A stretch of 64,000 nucleotides of DNA, taken from NCBI GenBank assembly GCA_949358305.1, contig OX442316.1:2666001-2730000 (forward strand), in the 5' to 3' direction. The DNA comes from Strigamia acuminata. Lineage: Eukaryota > Arthropoda > Chilopoda > Geophilomorpha > Linotaeniidae. The notes under the pieces were generated by a model. The model was not told where the DNA came from. It made no database searches and saw nothing but the letters and a program-made list of their open reading frames with translations. The position numbers and the translations under genes were made by a program. The first letter of the stretch is position 1. Each line of letters opens with the position of its first letter. Below are positions 45,072 through 54,898 of the stretch, piece after piece.

Positions 45072-45089
45072 TGGAGGTTCTACCGAGAT
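45072..45089 (+). other. Primer-binding site, tRNA-Gln type
   Basis: TGGAGGTTCTACCGAGAT differs at one base from the complement of the tRNA-Gln 3' end (ATCTCGGTGGAACCTCCA). A similar CGGTTCTACCGA follows at 45243. Confidence 0.6.
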
Positions 45090-45483
45090 AAGGCTGCAAA
45101 AATTCAAGTGAATTTTGAGTTGTGTGTGTTTATGAGAATTTGGAAATGTGCTTACGGTGTTAAAATTTCAAATGAAATTTTTTACGGTAAAACCTTCTCC
45201 TCGTGAAACTTTTCTAGGAATTTCATTAGGACCGTCACAAGCGGTTCTACCGACGATAGACTACAATTTCTTATTCGAATGAATTTGGAAATCGTGCTCG
45301 TGAAAAGTGGAGTTTGGATAATTTAGTCTTACGACAAAATTTCTTGTAAAATAAGTTTCGAACGAAATTTATATCTTTACTAAATGTATTGAATGTTGTT
45401 TTGTGATTAAAATCACAAGAACAACGATTGTATTCACTTTAATTTGTTTTTCTGAAGAAAAAATTATATATTTGTGTAAAATG

Positions 45484-46760
45484 ATAATTTTACCGCGTGG
45501 TCAGGCCTAAAAACCTACCACGAAAGTTTGAAAATCTTGCCCAAACTTGTCGCTGTTACGTCCGCCCGGGTAACGTCGTTTCGCCGTCGTCGATCCGAGA
45601 AACCACGTGGTTGGGCTTAATACATAAAGTTCGAACATTTCTCGAAGGAAATTCAAAAATGAATTCCAGTATTCGCCGGTTGTTTTGATTAAAACAACCA
45701 AGTTTAATTCTGTTTGAGATTTCAAATAAAGAATGTTTTTATATTTCAAGGCCTAATTTTATTTGATTAAATAAAACGAAGGAAAAGTTGATTCAATGGA
45801 ATAAAAGATATTTTATTTCGATAAATTGTTCTACATACCTGATTTACATTCTAATTTACAAATGTGTTAATCACCTTTTGGTTTTAAGTCTTTAAAACCA
45901 ATTTCGCGAATAGAATCCCATTCGAACTTAGCAAAGACTTTTGCTGCTACGATTGCCTAGCAACGGTGTTTTACGGGAAAGCTACCCAAATTGAACGATT
46001 TAACGTGCTTTCACAAATTGTTGCTAAACGATTTAAAAATGTCGAAAATCCAGTTTATTCGAAGTAATAAATCTCATGATAAGTGTAATTCACTTGCATT
46101 GTGTTTTTCTGCAGGAAAATCAAACATTTGCGTAAAGAACGAAAAGTATAATTCACTTTTATCCAGATTTTCCACCGGAAAATTGAACGTCAAGTAAAAT
46201 GATTATTTTACCACGTGGCGAGGCCTAAAAATCTCACCACGGAATGTTTGAATTCTAATCCGAACTTATCGTTGTTTTGTCCGTTCACGGAACGTCTAAT
46301 CGTCACCGTTACGATCATACGCGCGGATAGGCTTAAACGAGAAAGTTTAATTTCCCAAAAAAGAATTCGAGTTCGAATTTAAAGTAAGTTTCGTACGAAG
46401 TTTATTTATCCAATTTTGTTCTTGTGATTGAAATCCTAAAGAACGATGAGTGTATTCACTTATAAGTGTATTTTCGGTAGAAAATTCGAACGATGGCATA
46501 AAATAATTATTTTACCATGTGGTAAGGCCTAAAAATCCTATCACGGGAATTGGAGAATCCAATCCGAATTCGACGTTGTTTTGTCCGTCTGGACAACGAT
46601 AATTTGCCGTCGTAGTTACAATAAAACACGCGGTCAGGCTTAAATGAAGATTCAACCCCGAAGGAATTCGAATTCTAATTCCAGTTTTATCGGTTGTTTT
46701 CACATAAAATAACCTAAACCACAAAATTCCGTTTGGGATTTCACATTAAGTTAAAAAACT
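45484..46760 (+). repeat. Module present three times, with a retained hairpin
   Basis: Diverged copies start at about 45484, 46202 and 46506. Each has ATTTTACC, then a hairpin of form GTGG...AGGCCTAAAAA...CCAC. A GTTGTTTTGTCCG-like word and a CGCGG...AGGCTTAA word follow. The first and third also share a CGGTTGTTTT...AACC tail ending GAGATTTCA or GGGATTTCA. There is no coding frame. It is probably internal sequence of the retrotransposon that begins at 43407. Confidence 0.65.
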
Positions 46761-47376
46761 TATTAATATTTTAACCTAAATTTATTTTGAAAAATAAAAA
46801 CAAGGCAAGTTGGTAAAGTTGAAAGAATAGGTTTATTCGTGCTTGATTTGGCTTATGATTCGGTTAATTAGTTGCTAAATTACACCTATAGATGGCGTTG
46901 GTGGCTGACTCTGTCATCACCTCGTCATTGGATCAATTAATTAGGAAATAGGGGAAAGATTTTCTATTAGAATCAACCACCCATTTTAGACAGTTTACTC
47001 TAGAGCTTCATCCATGTATGAGCTCTCTCCTGCTTACACATAGGGCCCGAAGTCAGCCAGCTTATGGCTTGGCTAAGGGTGCCTCTTCTGATTGAATAAC
47101 ACATAAATTGGTCACACATTGTTAATTAATTCTATGTTTTATTTCAGATAGTGTATTGCATTTAATGTTTAGTTTATAAGTTAATGTAAAGCCATCTGAT
47201 GTAACTCCAGACAGTTAACAGTCTGATTTGATTTAAAAGATAATACGAAGTAACAATTAATAGACAATTTCTTCGGGGGATGTCTGTTTGAAGTAAACAT
47301 TTTTTTGAATTTAAAATCTAAAAACTGACAAGTGAGTCTGTCTCTCTCTTCTTTCTCAAACTAAATATTACGTGAG
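46761..47376. other. Intergenic
   Basis: No coding domain, RNA gene or transposon end recognised. Confidence 0.3.
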
Positions 47377-47680
47377 GAGACTGGCAAAGAAGTGAGAGAG
47401 AGATGATGAAACTCATGTCCTGCACTGCATAGAAGAAAGAAACTAGAGCAAGTCAAATGCCAGAGACAAACAAAGGTGAGAAAACCTCACAAAGGAGAGA
47501 GAGGATGAAACTGATGTCCTGGAGAGCTGCTTCTTAAGGATTTCCTTCACTGACACCCAAAATGACCTTTATATTAAACAGGTAGATCATAGAAAAGAAG
47601 ATTGAAATAAATAAGCAGAAAAATGTCGAATTCTGTGAAAGAAATAAGTAGAATAGAACTGAGACAGGCCATCAGGTCAG
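47377..47680 (+). repeat. Direct repeat, copy 1
   Basis: From GAGACTGGCAAAGAAG to GAACTGAGACAGGCC; about 90% alike by eye to 48370-48685. No TG...CA ends, so it is not obviously an LTR. Confidence 0.8.
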
Positions 47681-48369
47681 ACCGCAAAAAAGACCGCAAA
47701 AAAGACCGCCAAAAAGAACGACCTATGAACTTGAGCGCAAATTGACTACCCTAAGCGAACATAATAAATATCCTGGTAAGTGTGAGAGAAGTAGAAAAAC
47801 ATACGAAGAGAGTGTCGACAGCTGCGTAGCCGGTGCTCAAGCTACAAACAGCTACGAAGGAAGTTATTCAAGCTCGAGCGAATTATATCAAAGTTCCGAA
47901 GGCACTGCTCGGGAGACACTTATCAAAGTTCCGGGTCAAGTTCCCAGAGTTTTCAGCTAGTCAGTCAAGTTCTGAAGAGAATAACCGACCCCATCGAGCT
48001 GATAGTCCCCTGCGTTCCGGACGGGGCGAGATCCCCGCCTTTAGGGCGGGACGAGGTGCCCTGCATCTCCACCACTTTTGTTATGTGGTTTTAATAATGA
48101 GCCATTAAAGCACGTAACAATACTCTGTAAGAGTAGAGAAGAATGCTGATAATTCGAATGGGGAGTCCAGACAGATGTTTGGACCAAATTACAAAAAAGA
48201 AGGGATTGACGTGGCTAAGTTCATGTCATGACAAACCCCGGAAGAAACTAGAGCAGGGACTGAATTGAAATAAGAAATTGAAAAGGCATCACGTGCAAGT
48301 CAAATGCCAGGTGACCCAAACTAATGGCAAAAGTAAGAAATGTACAACATCGAGTGGCAGGGTGCAGAC
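47681..48369. other. Spacer between direct repeats, retrotransposon-like junction
   Basis: A Ser-rich 72-codon frame (47742-47960) has no recognised domain. GCATCTCCACCA at 48063-48074 equals a tRNA-Ala 3' end. It precedes TGTTATGTGG, so on the minus strand this reads as an LTR end followed by a primer site, as at 7371-7400. Confidence 0.3.
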
Positions 48370-48685
48370 GAGACTGGCAAAGAAGAGAGATAGAGATAGA
48401 GGATGAAACTGATGTCCTGCACTGCTTAGAAGAAAGAAACTAAGCTTAGAGCAAGTCAAATGCCAGAGACAAACAAAGGTGAGAAAACCTCACAAAGGAG
48501 AGAGAAGATGAAACTGATGTCCTGGAGAGCTGCTTCTTGAGAATTTCCTTCACTGACATCCAAAATGACCTTTATATTAAACAAGTAGATCTTAGAAAAG
48601 TAGATTAAAATAAATAAGCAGAAAAATGTCGAATTCGGAGAAAGAAATAAGTAGAATAGAACTGAGACAGGCCAAGTCATCAGGT
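48370..48685 (+). repeat. Direct repeat, copy 2
   Basis: Second copy of 47377-47680, about 1 kb downstream in the same orientation. Confidence 0.8.
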
Positions 48686-49055
48686 TATCCAGGGGTGACC
48701 ATCACACGTGATTTTACCCCCAACAAATAAACAAGAAAATAACCAAATAAAATATTCTTCCTTTCTAAAAATCTGTTCTCTCACCGAAATTTCAAATATG
48801 AAAAAATTATGAAAAAATCTAAAGAATTGAATTTAAAATGGTATTTTTTTAAAAAAAAAATTACAACATATCGTCAGTCAAGAAAGAAAAGATATATTTC
48901 TTGAGCCAATCGACGCATTTACGAATATATTAATTCGAATTCGAATTAGGCCTAAAATGGAATCCAAACCACATTTTCAGCAAAGAAATCAGGAAATATT
49001 AACTAAATATTCAACCATCGATAAAAAATCCTGTCATAATCCAGTACCTTGGTTT

Positions 49056-49271
49056 TGTTGGAAATCGTGTGGTTGAAATAATGCAACATCATCGTAGGGT
49101 TAAAGAATTACAAGTGTTTTATTCTGGGAAAATACACAGGTTAAATATGTAGACACTGGGCCATGATTGGCTGTTAAATTGGGTCGTCTAGTGGACGTAT
49201 CAGCGTCTGCCACGGAACGTCCGAGTGCCCTCTCGCGACGTAATGGCGGTCAAGCGACATGGGGTCCAACA
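49056..49271 (-). repeat. Copia copy 2, 3' LTR
   Basis: 216 bp; in element orientation TGTTGG...CCAACA. The polypurine tract (AAGAGGAGAA on the minus strand) lies just outside at about 49274-49283. Confidence 0.95.
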
Positions 49272-49311
49272 AATTCTCCTCTTGAACCGTCATTACGCAC
49301 TGCTTTCTTGA

Positions 49312-52300
49312 TTACTCTTCTTCGTGTCTGCCTTTCTTGGTTGGGGCGATTCCGAGTTCGATCAAGGCCTTTTCTAGTGTTGGTCCTGTAAGTGGTTTTG
49401 TCAGGAAGTCTTCCAACATCTCGGTTCCTGCGATGTGTTTGATGTCGATGTTACCACTTTCGACGTCATTCTTTACGAAATTTAGTCGCCGATTGAAGTG
49501 CTTGGTCCTCGCCTTTTGGGGTCCCGGCTTCAGTAATTGCGTCGCATTTAAGCTGTCGCAATAAACAGTCGTTGCTTCCATTTTCGTGGTTGGTGTGATG
49601 GTCATCATTATTTCTTTTGTCCACAGCACATCCTTGATACCTTCCGATAAGGCGTGTAACTCGCTCTCAGTGCTTGACATTGCCACGATCTCCTGTTTTT
49701 TGCATCTCCAGTGGATTAGCGACCGTCCGTCGCGCACAACAAATCCCGAGAACGACTTGGAATCTGCCGTTCTGTCCCAACTTGCGTCCGTGTAGGCATG
49801 CAATCTTCGGTCCTCGCATCCGTATGACAATTTGTAGTTGGTTGTTTTCTGCAGGTATTTCAACACTCTCTTCAGTGCTTGGTAGTGTGTCTGTTTGGGC
49901 TTCGCGCTGTATTGGGACAGCGAGCTCATTGCGAAACTGAGGTCGGGTCGTGTGTTGATTGCCAAATACATCAACTTCCCGATCAGTTCTTGGTATTCGC
50001 GCTGGTCGACTTCTGGGCTGTCCTCGTGTTCATCCAAATTGAGTTGCGGGTCCATCGGTGTCGACTTGGTGTTACAGTTTTCCATCCCGTAACTTGCTAA
50101 AACTCTTCGAATATATTCGGACTGGTGTAGGTGGATTCCATTGTCGTCGTGGTAAACTTGAATCCCTAAGATGGATGATAGTTGGCCCATGGAGATTAAT
50201 TCTATGTCGTTTTTAATCTGGTCTATCACTTCCTTCTCGAATCGGTCCGATGATGCCAAAGTGACGGCGTCGTCCACGTAAACTCCCAAAAACATGTAGT
50301 CATGTCCTCGTCTCACGATGAATAAGCATGGGTCGTCGGGAGATCGTTCAAATTTTACTTTGGCCAAAACTTCGGTTAGCTTCTCGTACCAGCACCGCCC
50401 TGACTGTTTTAGTCCGTAGATACTTTTTTCTAGTTTGCATACGAGATTCGTCCCGTCCTCGTAGCCTTCAGGCTGTGCCATGTAAATTTCATTCTTGAGT
50501 TTGCCGTGGAGGTATGCCGATCGTACGTCGTGTTGCGATAGTTTCCTTTTTCGTTTCGCGCCTTCGTTTACGAGTATTCTCAGCGTTTCGATTCTAATTA
50601 CCGGTGCAAATGTCGTGTCGTAGTCTACTCCCCATCGCTGCGTGTATCCAGCGGCTACGAGCCGTGCTTTGAAACGTCTTTCACCGGTGTTTGGATTTAC
50701 TTTGAGTTTGTAAACCCAATTCGACTTGACAGTTTTCTTGTTTCTCGGCAGTTCCCTCGTTGTCCAAACTTCGTGCTTCTTCATCGACGCTATTTCTTCA
50801 TCCATGGCCTTTATCCACTCCTCGGAATTAATTGATTGTAGCGCTTCGTTGTAGTTTCGAGGGGGATCAATTTCTTCCGATACGTTGGCCATCGCTCTTG
50901 ATTTTATCCGCTCGGATCTTCTAGCTCCTTGTCGTATCATTTCGTCTTCATTTGCCGTTCTTTCTGTGAGGTTTCGGACTTGGCGTTCTGCCGTCGTGGC
51001 TCTCGGCGTGTGTTGTTGAGTGGGTGGTGGTGGGTCGGCCTCCTCGTTGTTCTGGATTTCGTCTTGTGCGTTCTCCTCTCGATTCCAGTCCAATATTTCG
51101 TCGTTTTCATCTTGTGCGTTGCCTTCTCGACTTCCGTCTATTATTACGCCATTTTCGACTGTGTTCCCGCCTTTTTCCTCGTCAAGACTCGTCTTAATTT
51201 CGGACTCGATCTCCAAGTCGGCGTATTTGGGTTGCATTGCGGTGCCGTCTTCACTACGTAGCATCGGCGCGCCCAACTCGCTCTCGACGAATTTTACATT
51301 TCGTTCCTCGCTGACGAGTCGTGTCTCGGGATTGTAAATTCGATATCCTCGTCGTTTTTGTGCGTATCCCACGAATATTCTCTTCTCGGCTTTCGGGTCA
51401 AACTTCCTTCGTCCCGCATTTTTCGTGAGTACAAACGCGACGCATCCGAAACGTTTGAAATATTTTACAGTTGGTTTCTTGTCGTCCCAAACTTCCGACG
51501 GGGTTTTTCCATGCACTCTTGTCATGCACGAGTTCCGAATGATTGCCGTTGTGCACATGCACTCTGCCCAAAACGTGTATGGTAGTCCCGACTCGACGAG
51601 CATCGTTCGCGTCATCTCGATAATTGTTCGATTTTGGCGTTCTGCCACGCCATTGCTCGCGGCTGAGTACGGTACTGTTAGTTGGTGGTCAACTCCTCGT
51701 TCTTGAAACCATTTTTCCAGTTTTCCCACGATAAATTCCCCGCCGTTATCGCTACGTATCCTCTTTAAACGTTGGCCCGTTTCTGTCTCGCACATCGTGA
51801 TCAAATTCTTCAATTTTTCGGCCGTTTCGCTTTTCGTTTTTAAAATTTTGACCATCGTTTTTCGGCTCCAATCGTCAACGACTGTCATGATATACTTTGA
51901 TCCTCCCAGTGATTCGGGTGTAATTGCTCCGACGAGGTCCACGTGCCACAGGTCCATGATACTTTGCGATTGGCGTTCTCCGATGCTTTTGTGGGGTTTT
52001 CGAGTAAGTTTCCCCTTGATACACGATTCGCATGTCTCGTTTTCGCTCGTATCCATCTTGAGTCCTCGTACCAAAGTGTCCCTCTCCATTTTCCTCATTG
52101 TGTCGTACGCCAGGTGCCCGAGTCGTTGGTGCCACGTCGTGTTGATTTCTTCGGATTTTCTTGCGTTTTCGTGGCTCTGCAATATTTTCGTGTCGATCAC
52201 GAACTTGTCCCCGATTCGTCGTATGTCGATGATCGCTCTGCCGTCTGGTCCTCGTACTGCCGACGCCTTGATGTCGAAAATCACGCTCTTCTTGGTATCG

Positions 52301-53679
52301 ATGATTTTGGCCACGGAAAGTAGATTCGCCGATATCTCAGGTACGTGTAAAACGTTGTTTAGTCGGTGAATTTTGTCGTTTTTGCTGGTCGTGACTCGAA
52401 TACTGCCAATTCCAATCGATTTCATTCTTACATTCTTGTCAGCGATCCCAATTGTCCGATCATCACGTTCGTAGGTGTCGAAAAATTCCTTGGTTCTCGT
52501 CATATGGCTAGTTGCGCCCGAATCCACCAACCAAAGCACCTTCGTTTCTTCACTAATCGTCGCCACTTCGTTCTTTGTAATTTCGTCGGTCGACGCGATC
52601 TCGTCGGTGGTCGTTGCAACTTCGTCAGTCGTCGTGAGTTCGTCCGTCGTCGCAATCTCGTCGGTGTACGTTGCAACTTCGTCTGTTGTCGTGATTTCGT
52701 CGGTCGTTGTAATCAGGTCGGTGTACGTTGCAACTTCGTCTGTCGTCGTGATTTTGTCGGCCGTCTCGATCTCGTCTGTCATTGCGTACATGCACGATTC
52801 CTCCATCTCGAATGCACACAGATTTCCTTCTTGTTTGTGGCTTCGTTTGAATGTGCCTTTGCCGCGTTTGGAATTCGTCCTCTCTCTCTTCGGTTTTGAA
52901 CAAGTTGACGCCTTATGCCCGCTCCCTTCGCAGTTGAAGCAGAACATTGGGTTCTTACACTCGCTCGCCACGTGACCAGGTTTGTTGCAATTGAAGCATT
53001 TTCGCGTGTCCGCACGTTTCTCGAATCTCTTACGGCTATCCGCTCTGTATGCAACATCCGTGCTTCCTTCGATTTTTATGTTGTTCTGCGTCTCACGTGA
53101 TCTCAAAATTTTTCGCGCATCTTGTAGTGTAGTCGTCTTATTTGCTCTGATGCCCTCGGCCGTGGCGTCGAATTCTTCTCGCAATCCCCTTAATATCGCG
53201 TATTTGGCCTGAGTTTCCTTTATATCCCCTCCGTAGGAGGCGCATTTAGTTCTCAGTGCCTCGACTCGGTTTACGTACTGGTCTATTGTCTCTTTCGCGG
53301 TCATTTTGAGGCGCAGCAACTCGTCCAAGCACTCGTACTGGAGATCTGTTGTATCGATCTCCATATTTTTCTTTATGTCGTCCCAAAGTTGTTTAGCGGT
53401 TAATGCGTCGTCGTAACGTAGTACCTGCTCATCGTTTAGGGTTCCGATCAGTATTCCCTTCGCGGCGTTGTTGCTCTTCCGCCACGTTTTCCACGTTTTT
53501 TCGTCCTCATCGTGGGTCGCATCTCCCTTAACTGGTCGTTTGGGCTCCGTCTCTTCGATCGCGGTGTCCCACAAATCTCGTTCATTTAGCGCGGCCTTTA
53601 CTCGTTTGGACCACAGCAAATAGTTACCGTCGTGTAACAATTCTATTTGGTTGCGGATTTTCGTCGTTGAATCCGTCAT
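49312..53679 (-). CDS. Copia copy 2 Gag-Pol polyprotein, 1455 aa
   Basis: A single open frame. Gag (1-~220) has two CCHC knuckles (about 228 and 247). A Thr/Asp/Glu linker of reiterated TTDE units follows (~302-371), then the aspartic protease (DSGA near 385). Next come GAG-pre-integrase (~513-575), integrase core (HVDLVG, SDNGGEF, VAERQNR), reverse transcriptase (~986-1230, YVDD near 1134) and RNase H (YTDAS near 1295, VYCDS, LTKPL). The order protease-integrase-RT-RNase H defines Ty1/copia. Gag and Pol share one frame, as in Drosophila copia. A usually conserved Ala before DFLTKP is Glu here. It acts in cytoplasmic particles and the nucleus (family knowledge). Confidence 0.96.
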   Translation of the reverse strand: MTDSTTKIRNQIELLHDGNYLLWSKRVKAALNERDLWDTAIEETEPKRPVKGDATHDEDEKTWKTWRKSNNAAKGILIGTLNDEQVLRYDDALTAKQLWDDIKKNMEIDTTDLQYECLDELLRLKMTAKETIDQYVNRVEALRTKCASYGGDIKETQAKYAILRGLREEFDATAEGIRANKTTTLQDARKILRSRETQNNIKIEGSTDVAYRADSRKRFEKRADTRKCFNCNKPGHVASECKNPMFCFNCEGSGHKASTCSKPKRERTNSKRGKGTFKRSHKQEGNLCAFEMEESCMYAMTDEIETADKITTTDEVATYTDLITTTDEITTTDEVATYTDEIATTDELTTTDEVATTTDEIASTDEITKNEVATISEETKVLWLVDSGATSHMTRTKEFFDTYERDDRTIGIADKNVRMKSIGIGSIRVTTSKNDKIHRLNNVLHVPEISANLLSVAKIIDTKKSVIFDIKASAVRGPDGRAIIDIRRIGDKFVIDTKILQSHENARKSEEINTTWHQRLGHLAYDTMRKMERDTLVRGLKMDTSENETCESCIKGKLTRKPHKSIGERQSQSIMDLWHVDLVGAITPESLGGSKYIMTVVDDWSRKTMVKILKTKSETAEKLKNLITMCETETGQRLKRIRSDNGGEFIVGKLEKWFQERGVDHQLTVPYSAASNGVAERQNRTIIEMTRTMLVESGLPYTFWAECMCTTAIIRNSCMTRVHGKTPSEVWDDKKPTVKYFKRFGCVAFVLTKNAGRRKFDPKAEKRIFVGYAQKRRGYRIYNPETRLVSEERNVKFVESELGAPMLRSEDGTAMQPKYADLEIESEIKTSLDEEKGGNTVENGVIIDGSREGNAQDENDEILDWNREENAQDEIQNNEEADPPPPTQQHTPRATTAERQVRNLTERTANEDEMIRQGARRSERIKSRAMANVSEEIDPPRNYNEALQSINSEEWIKAMDEEIASMKKHEVWTTRELPRNKKTVKSNWVYKLKVNPNTGERRFKARLVAAGYTQRWGVDYDTTFAPVIRIETLRILVNEGAKRKRKLSQHDVRSAYLHGKLKNEIYMAQPEGYEDGTNLVCKLEKSIYGLKQSGRCWYEKLTEVLAKVKFERSPDDPCLFIVRRGHDYMFLGVYVDDAVTLASSDRFEKEVIDQIKNDIELISMGQLSSILGIQVYHDDNGIHLHQSEYIRRVLASYGMENCNTKSTPMDPQLNLDEHEDSPEVDQREYQELIGKLMYLAINTRPDLSFAMSSLSQYSAKPKQTHYQALKRVLKYLQKTTNYKLSYGCEDRRLHAYTDASWDRTADSKSFSGFVVRDGRSLIHWRCKKQEIVAMSSTESELHALSEGIKDVLWTKEIMMTITPTTKMEATTVYCDSLNATQLLKPGPQKARTKHFNRRLNFVKNDVESGNIDIKHIAGTEMLEDFLTKPLTGPTLEKALIELGIAPTKKGRHEEE

Positions 53680-53836
53680 GTCGTCTTCTCAAAAAAACAC
53701 GTGCTCGCTCGAAATTTTCAGACTTTTACTGCTCGTCTTTTCTTCTTCAAGTTTGTACGCCTCGTGTTTTGACTTGTAGTCGTCAGTTATTCTTTAACGT
53801 CGTCGGTGGATTTTTAACGATCCGTCTGCTACCATT

Positions 53837-54052
53837 TGTTGGAAATCGTGTGGTTGAAATAATGCAACATCATCGTAGGGTTAAAGAATTACAAGTGTTT
53901 TATTCTGGGAAAATACACAGGTTAAATATGTAGACACTGGGCCATGATTGGCTGTTAAATTGGGTCGTCTAGTGGACGTATCAGCGTCTGCCACGGAACG
54001 TCCGAGTGCCCTCTCGCGACGTAATGGCGGTCAAGCGACATGGGGTCCAACA
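53837..54052 (-). repeat. Copia copy 2, 5' LTR
   Basis: 216 bp; carries the same TATA-like and AATAAA signals as copy 1. The primer site follows on the minus strand (53834-53825). Confidence 0.95.
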
Positions 54053-54057
54053 GGTTT

Positions 54058-54812
54058 TGTATCATAAAATTCTGCATGAATAAAATTGAAAACGAATGGA
54101 ATATTGAGAGAAATATCACCGAAAACGAATGAACCCGAGAGGAAACAACCAAACAACGGATGAAACAAAGCGCGAAATGGAAATGGAAGGCTGAACACGT
54201 GACTGTTGCTGTGCCGACGGAAAAACATCACGATTGGTCAGAATGAACGAGAATGAATTGCGTCATGCTCAGATATAGTTAATAACAATTGTTCTCACCA
54301 GAGCGGCATCGCCATTGTCACTTTCATTGTTTAATGAACGAGAGACAGGTTTTTTTCCCTCGTTCAACTGTATGAAAAGAAACTTTTATTATGTTTTATT
54401 CAATGGAATTTGTACTCTGATTAAAGATTATGAAAGTATTTTTTGTTTAACTTGTACCCAATGAAAAGAAAATTGCAGGAAAATATTAAGTGTTGGGGTA
54501 CATTAGAAAAAACTTGGTACGTTTGATAATAATTGGGGAAAATTCGTTGGAGGATAAACAGTTAGGGGGCTAATAAACTTTAATTGGGGGTGTTTTGAGT
54601 GGGGATAAGTAAAATCATAATTGAGGGTAAAGTGAGTTGAAGATGGGGAGTGTTTAAATCATAGCCGAAAGAAATTCCTCTCGCCATGCATAATTCTCGA
54701 TTCGAAAATTTTGTTCTCTTGCTACTGGCGCCACCCGTTGCGGCTTTACGAACCAAGCATCAAACATGAATGGTTGGCAGAACGATTGTTGTTTCTTTAC
54801 AAACCAAGCATC
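54058..54812. other. Intergenic and 5' flank of importin alpha
   Basis: A 21-base word pair (ACCAAGCATCA with flanks TTTACGAACC / TTTACAAACC) repeats at about 54746 and 54800, near the presumed transcription start. Nothing else was recognised. Confidence 0.35.
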
Positions 54813-54881
54813 ATGGCGGCCGCATCTTCGCGATGGGGCGAGGCCAGTTTGGCCACAATTGATGTCCAAGTGGAAGCATGA
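54813..54881 (+). other. Upstream ORF in importin alpha leader
   Basis: CATCATGGCGGCCGC resembles a YY1-type initiator/start context (ATGGCGGC). The frame MAAASSRWGEASLATIDVQV... stops at TGA 54879-54881, 17 bp before the main ATG and out of frame with it. It would reduce main-frame initiation, or it marks the true first exon joined by undetected splicing. Confidence 0.4.
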
Positions 54882-54898
54882 TTTACCGATAGAAAATC

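Larger units (their letters stand above)
49056..54052 (-). mobile_element. Ty1/copia LTR retrotransposon, copy 2, intact
   Basis: 4997 bp with two 216-bp LTRs that look identical to each other and to those of copy 1. The target duplication is GGTTT (49051-49055 and 54053-54057). The polyprotein is uninterrupted. The primer site TGGTAGCAGA (minus strand) and polypurine tract are present. It differs from copy 1 at about a dozen amino acids and in the untranslated leader. It is a plausible autonomous, recently active element. Confidence 0.97.

Noticed and set aside
47377-48685. Direct repeats as an LTR pair
   Set aside because: No TG...CA ends, no primer site directly after the first copy and no target duplication were found.
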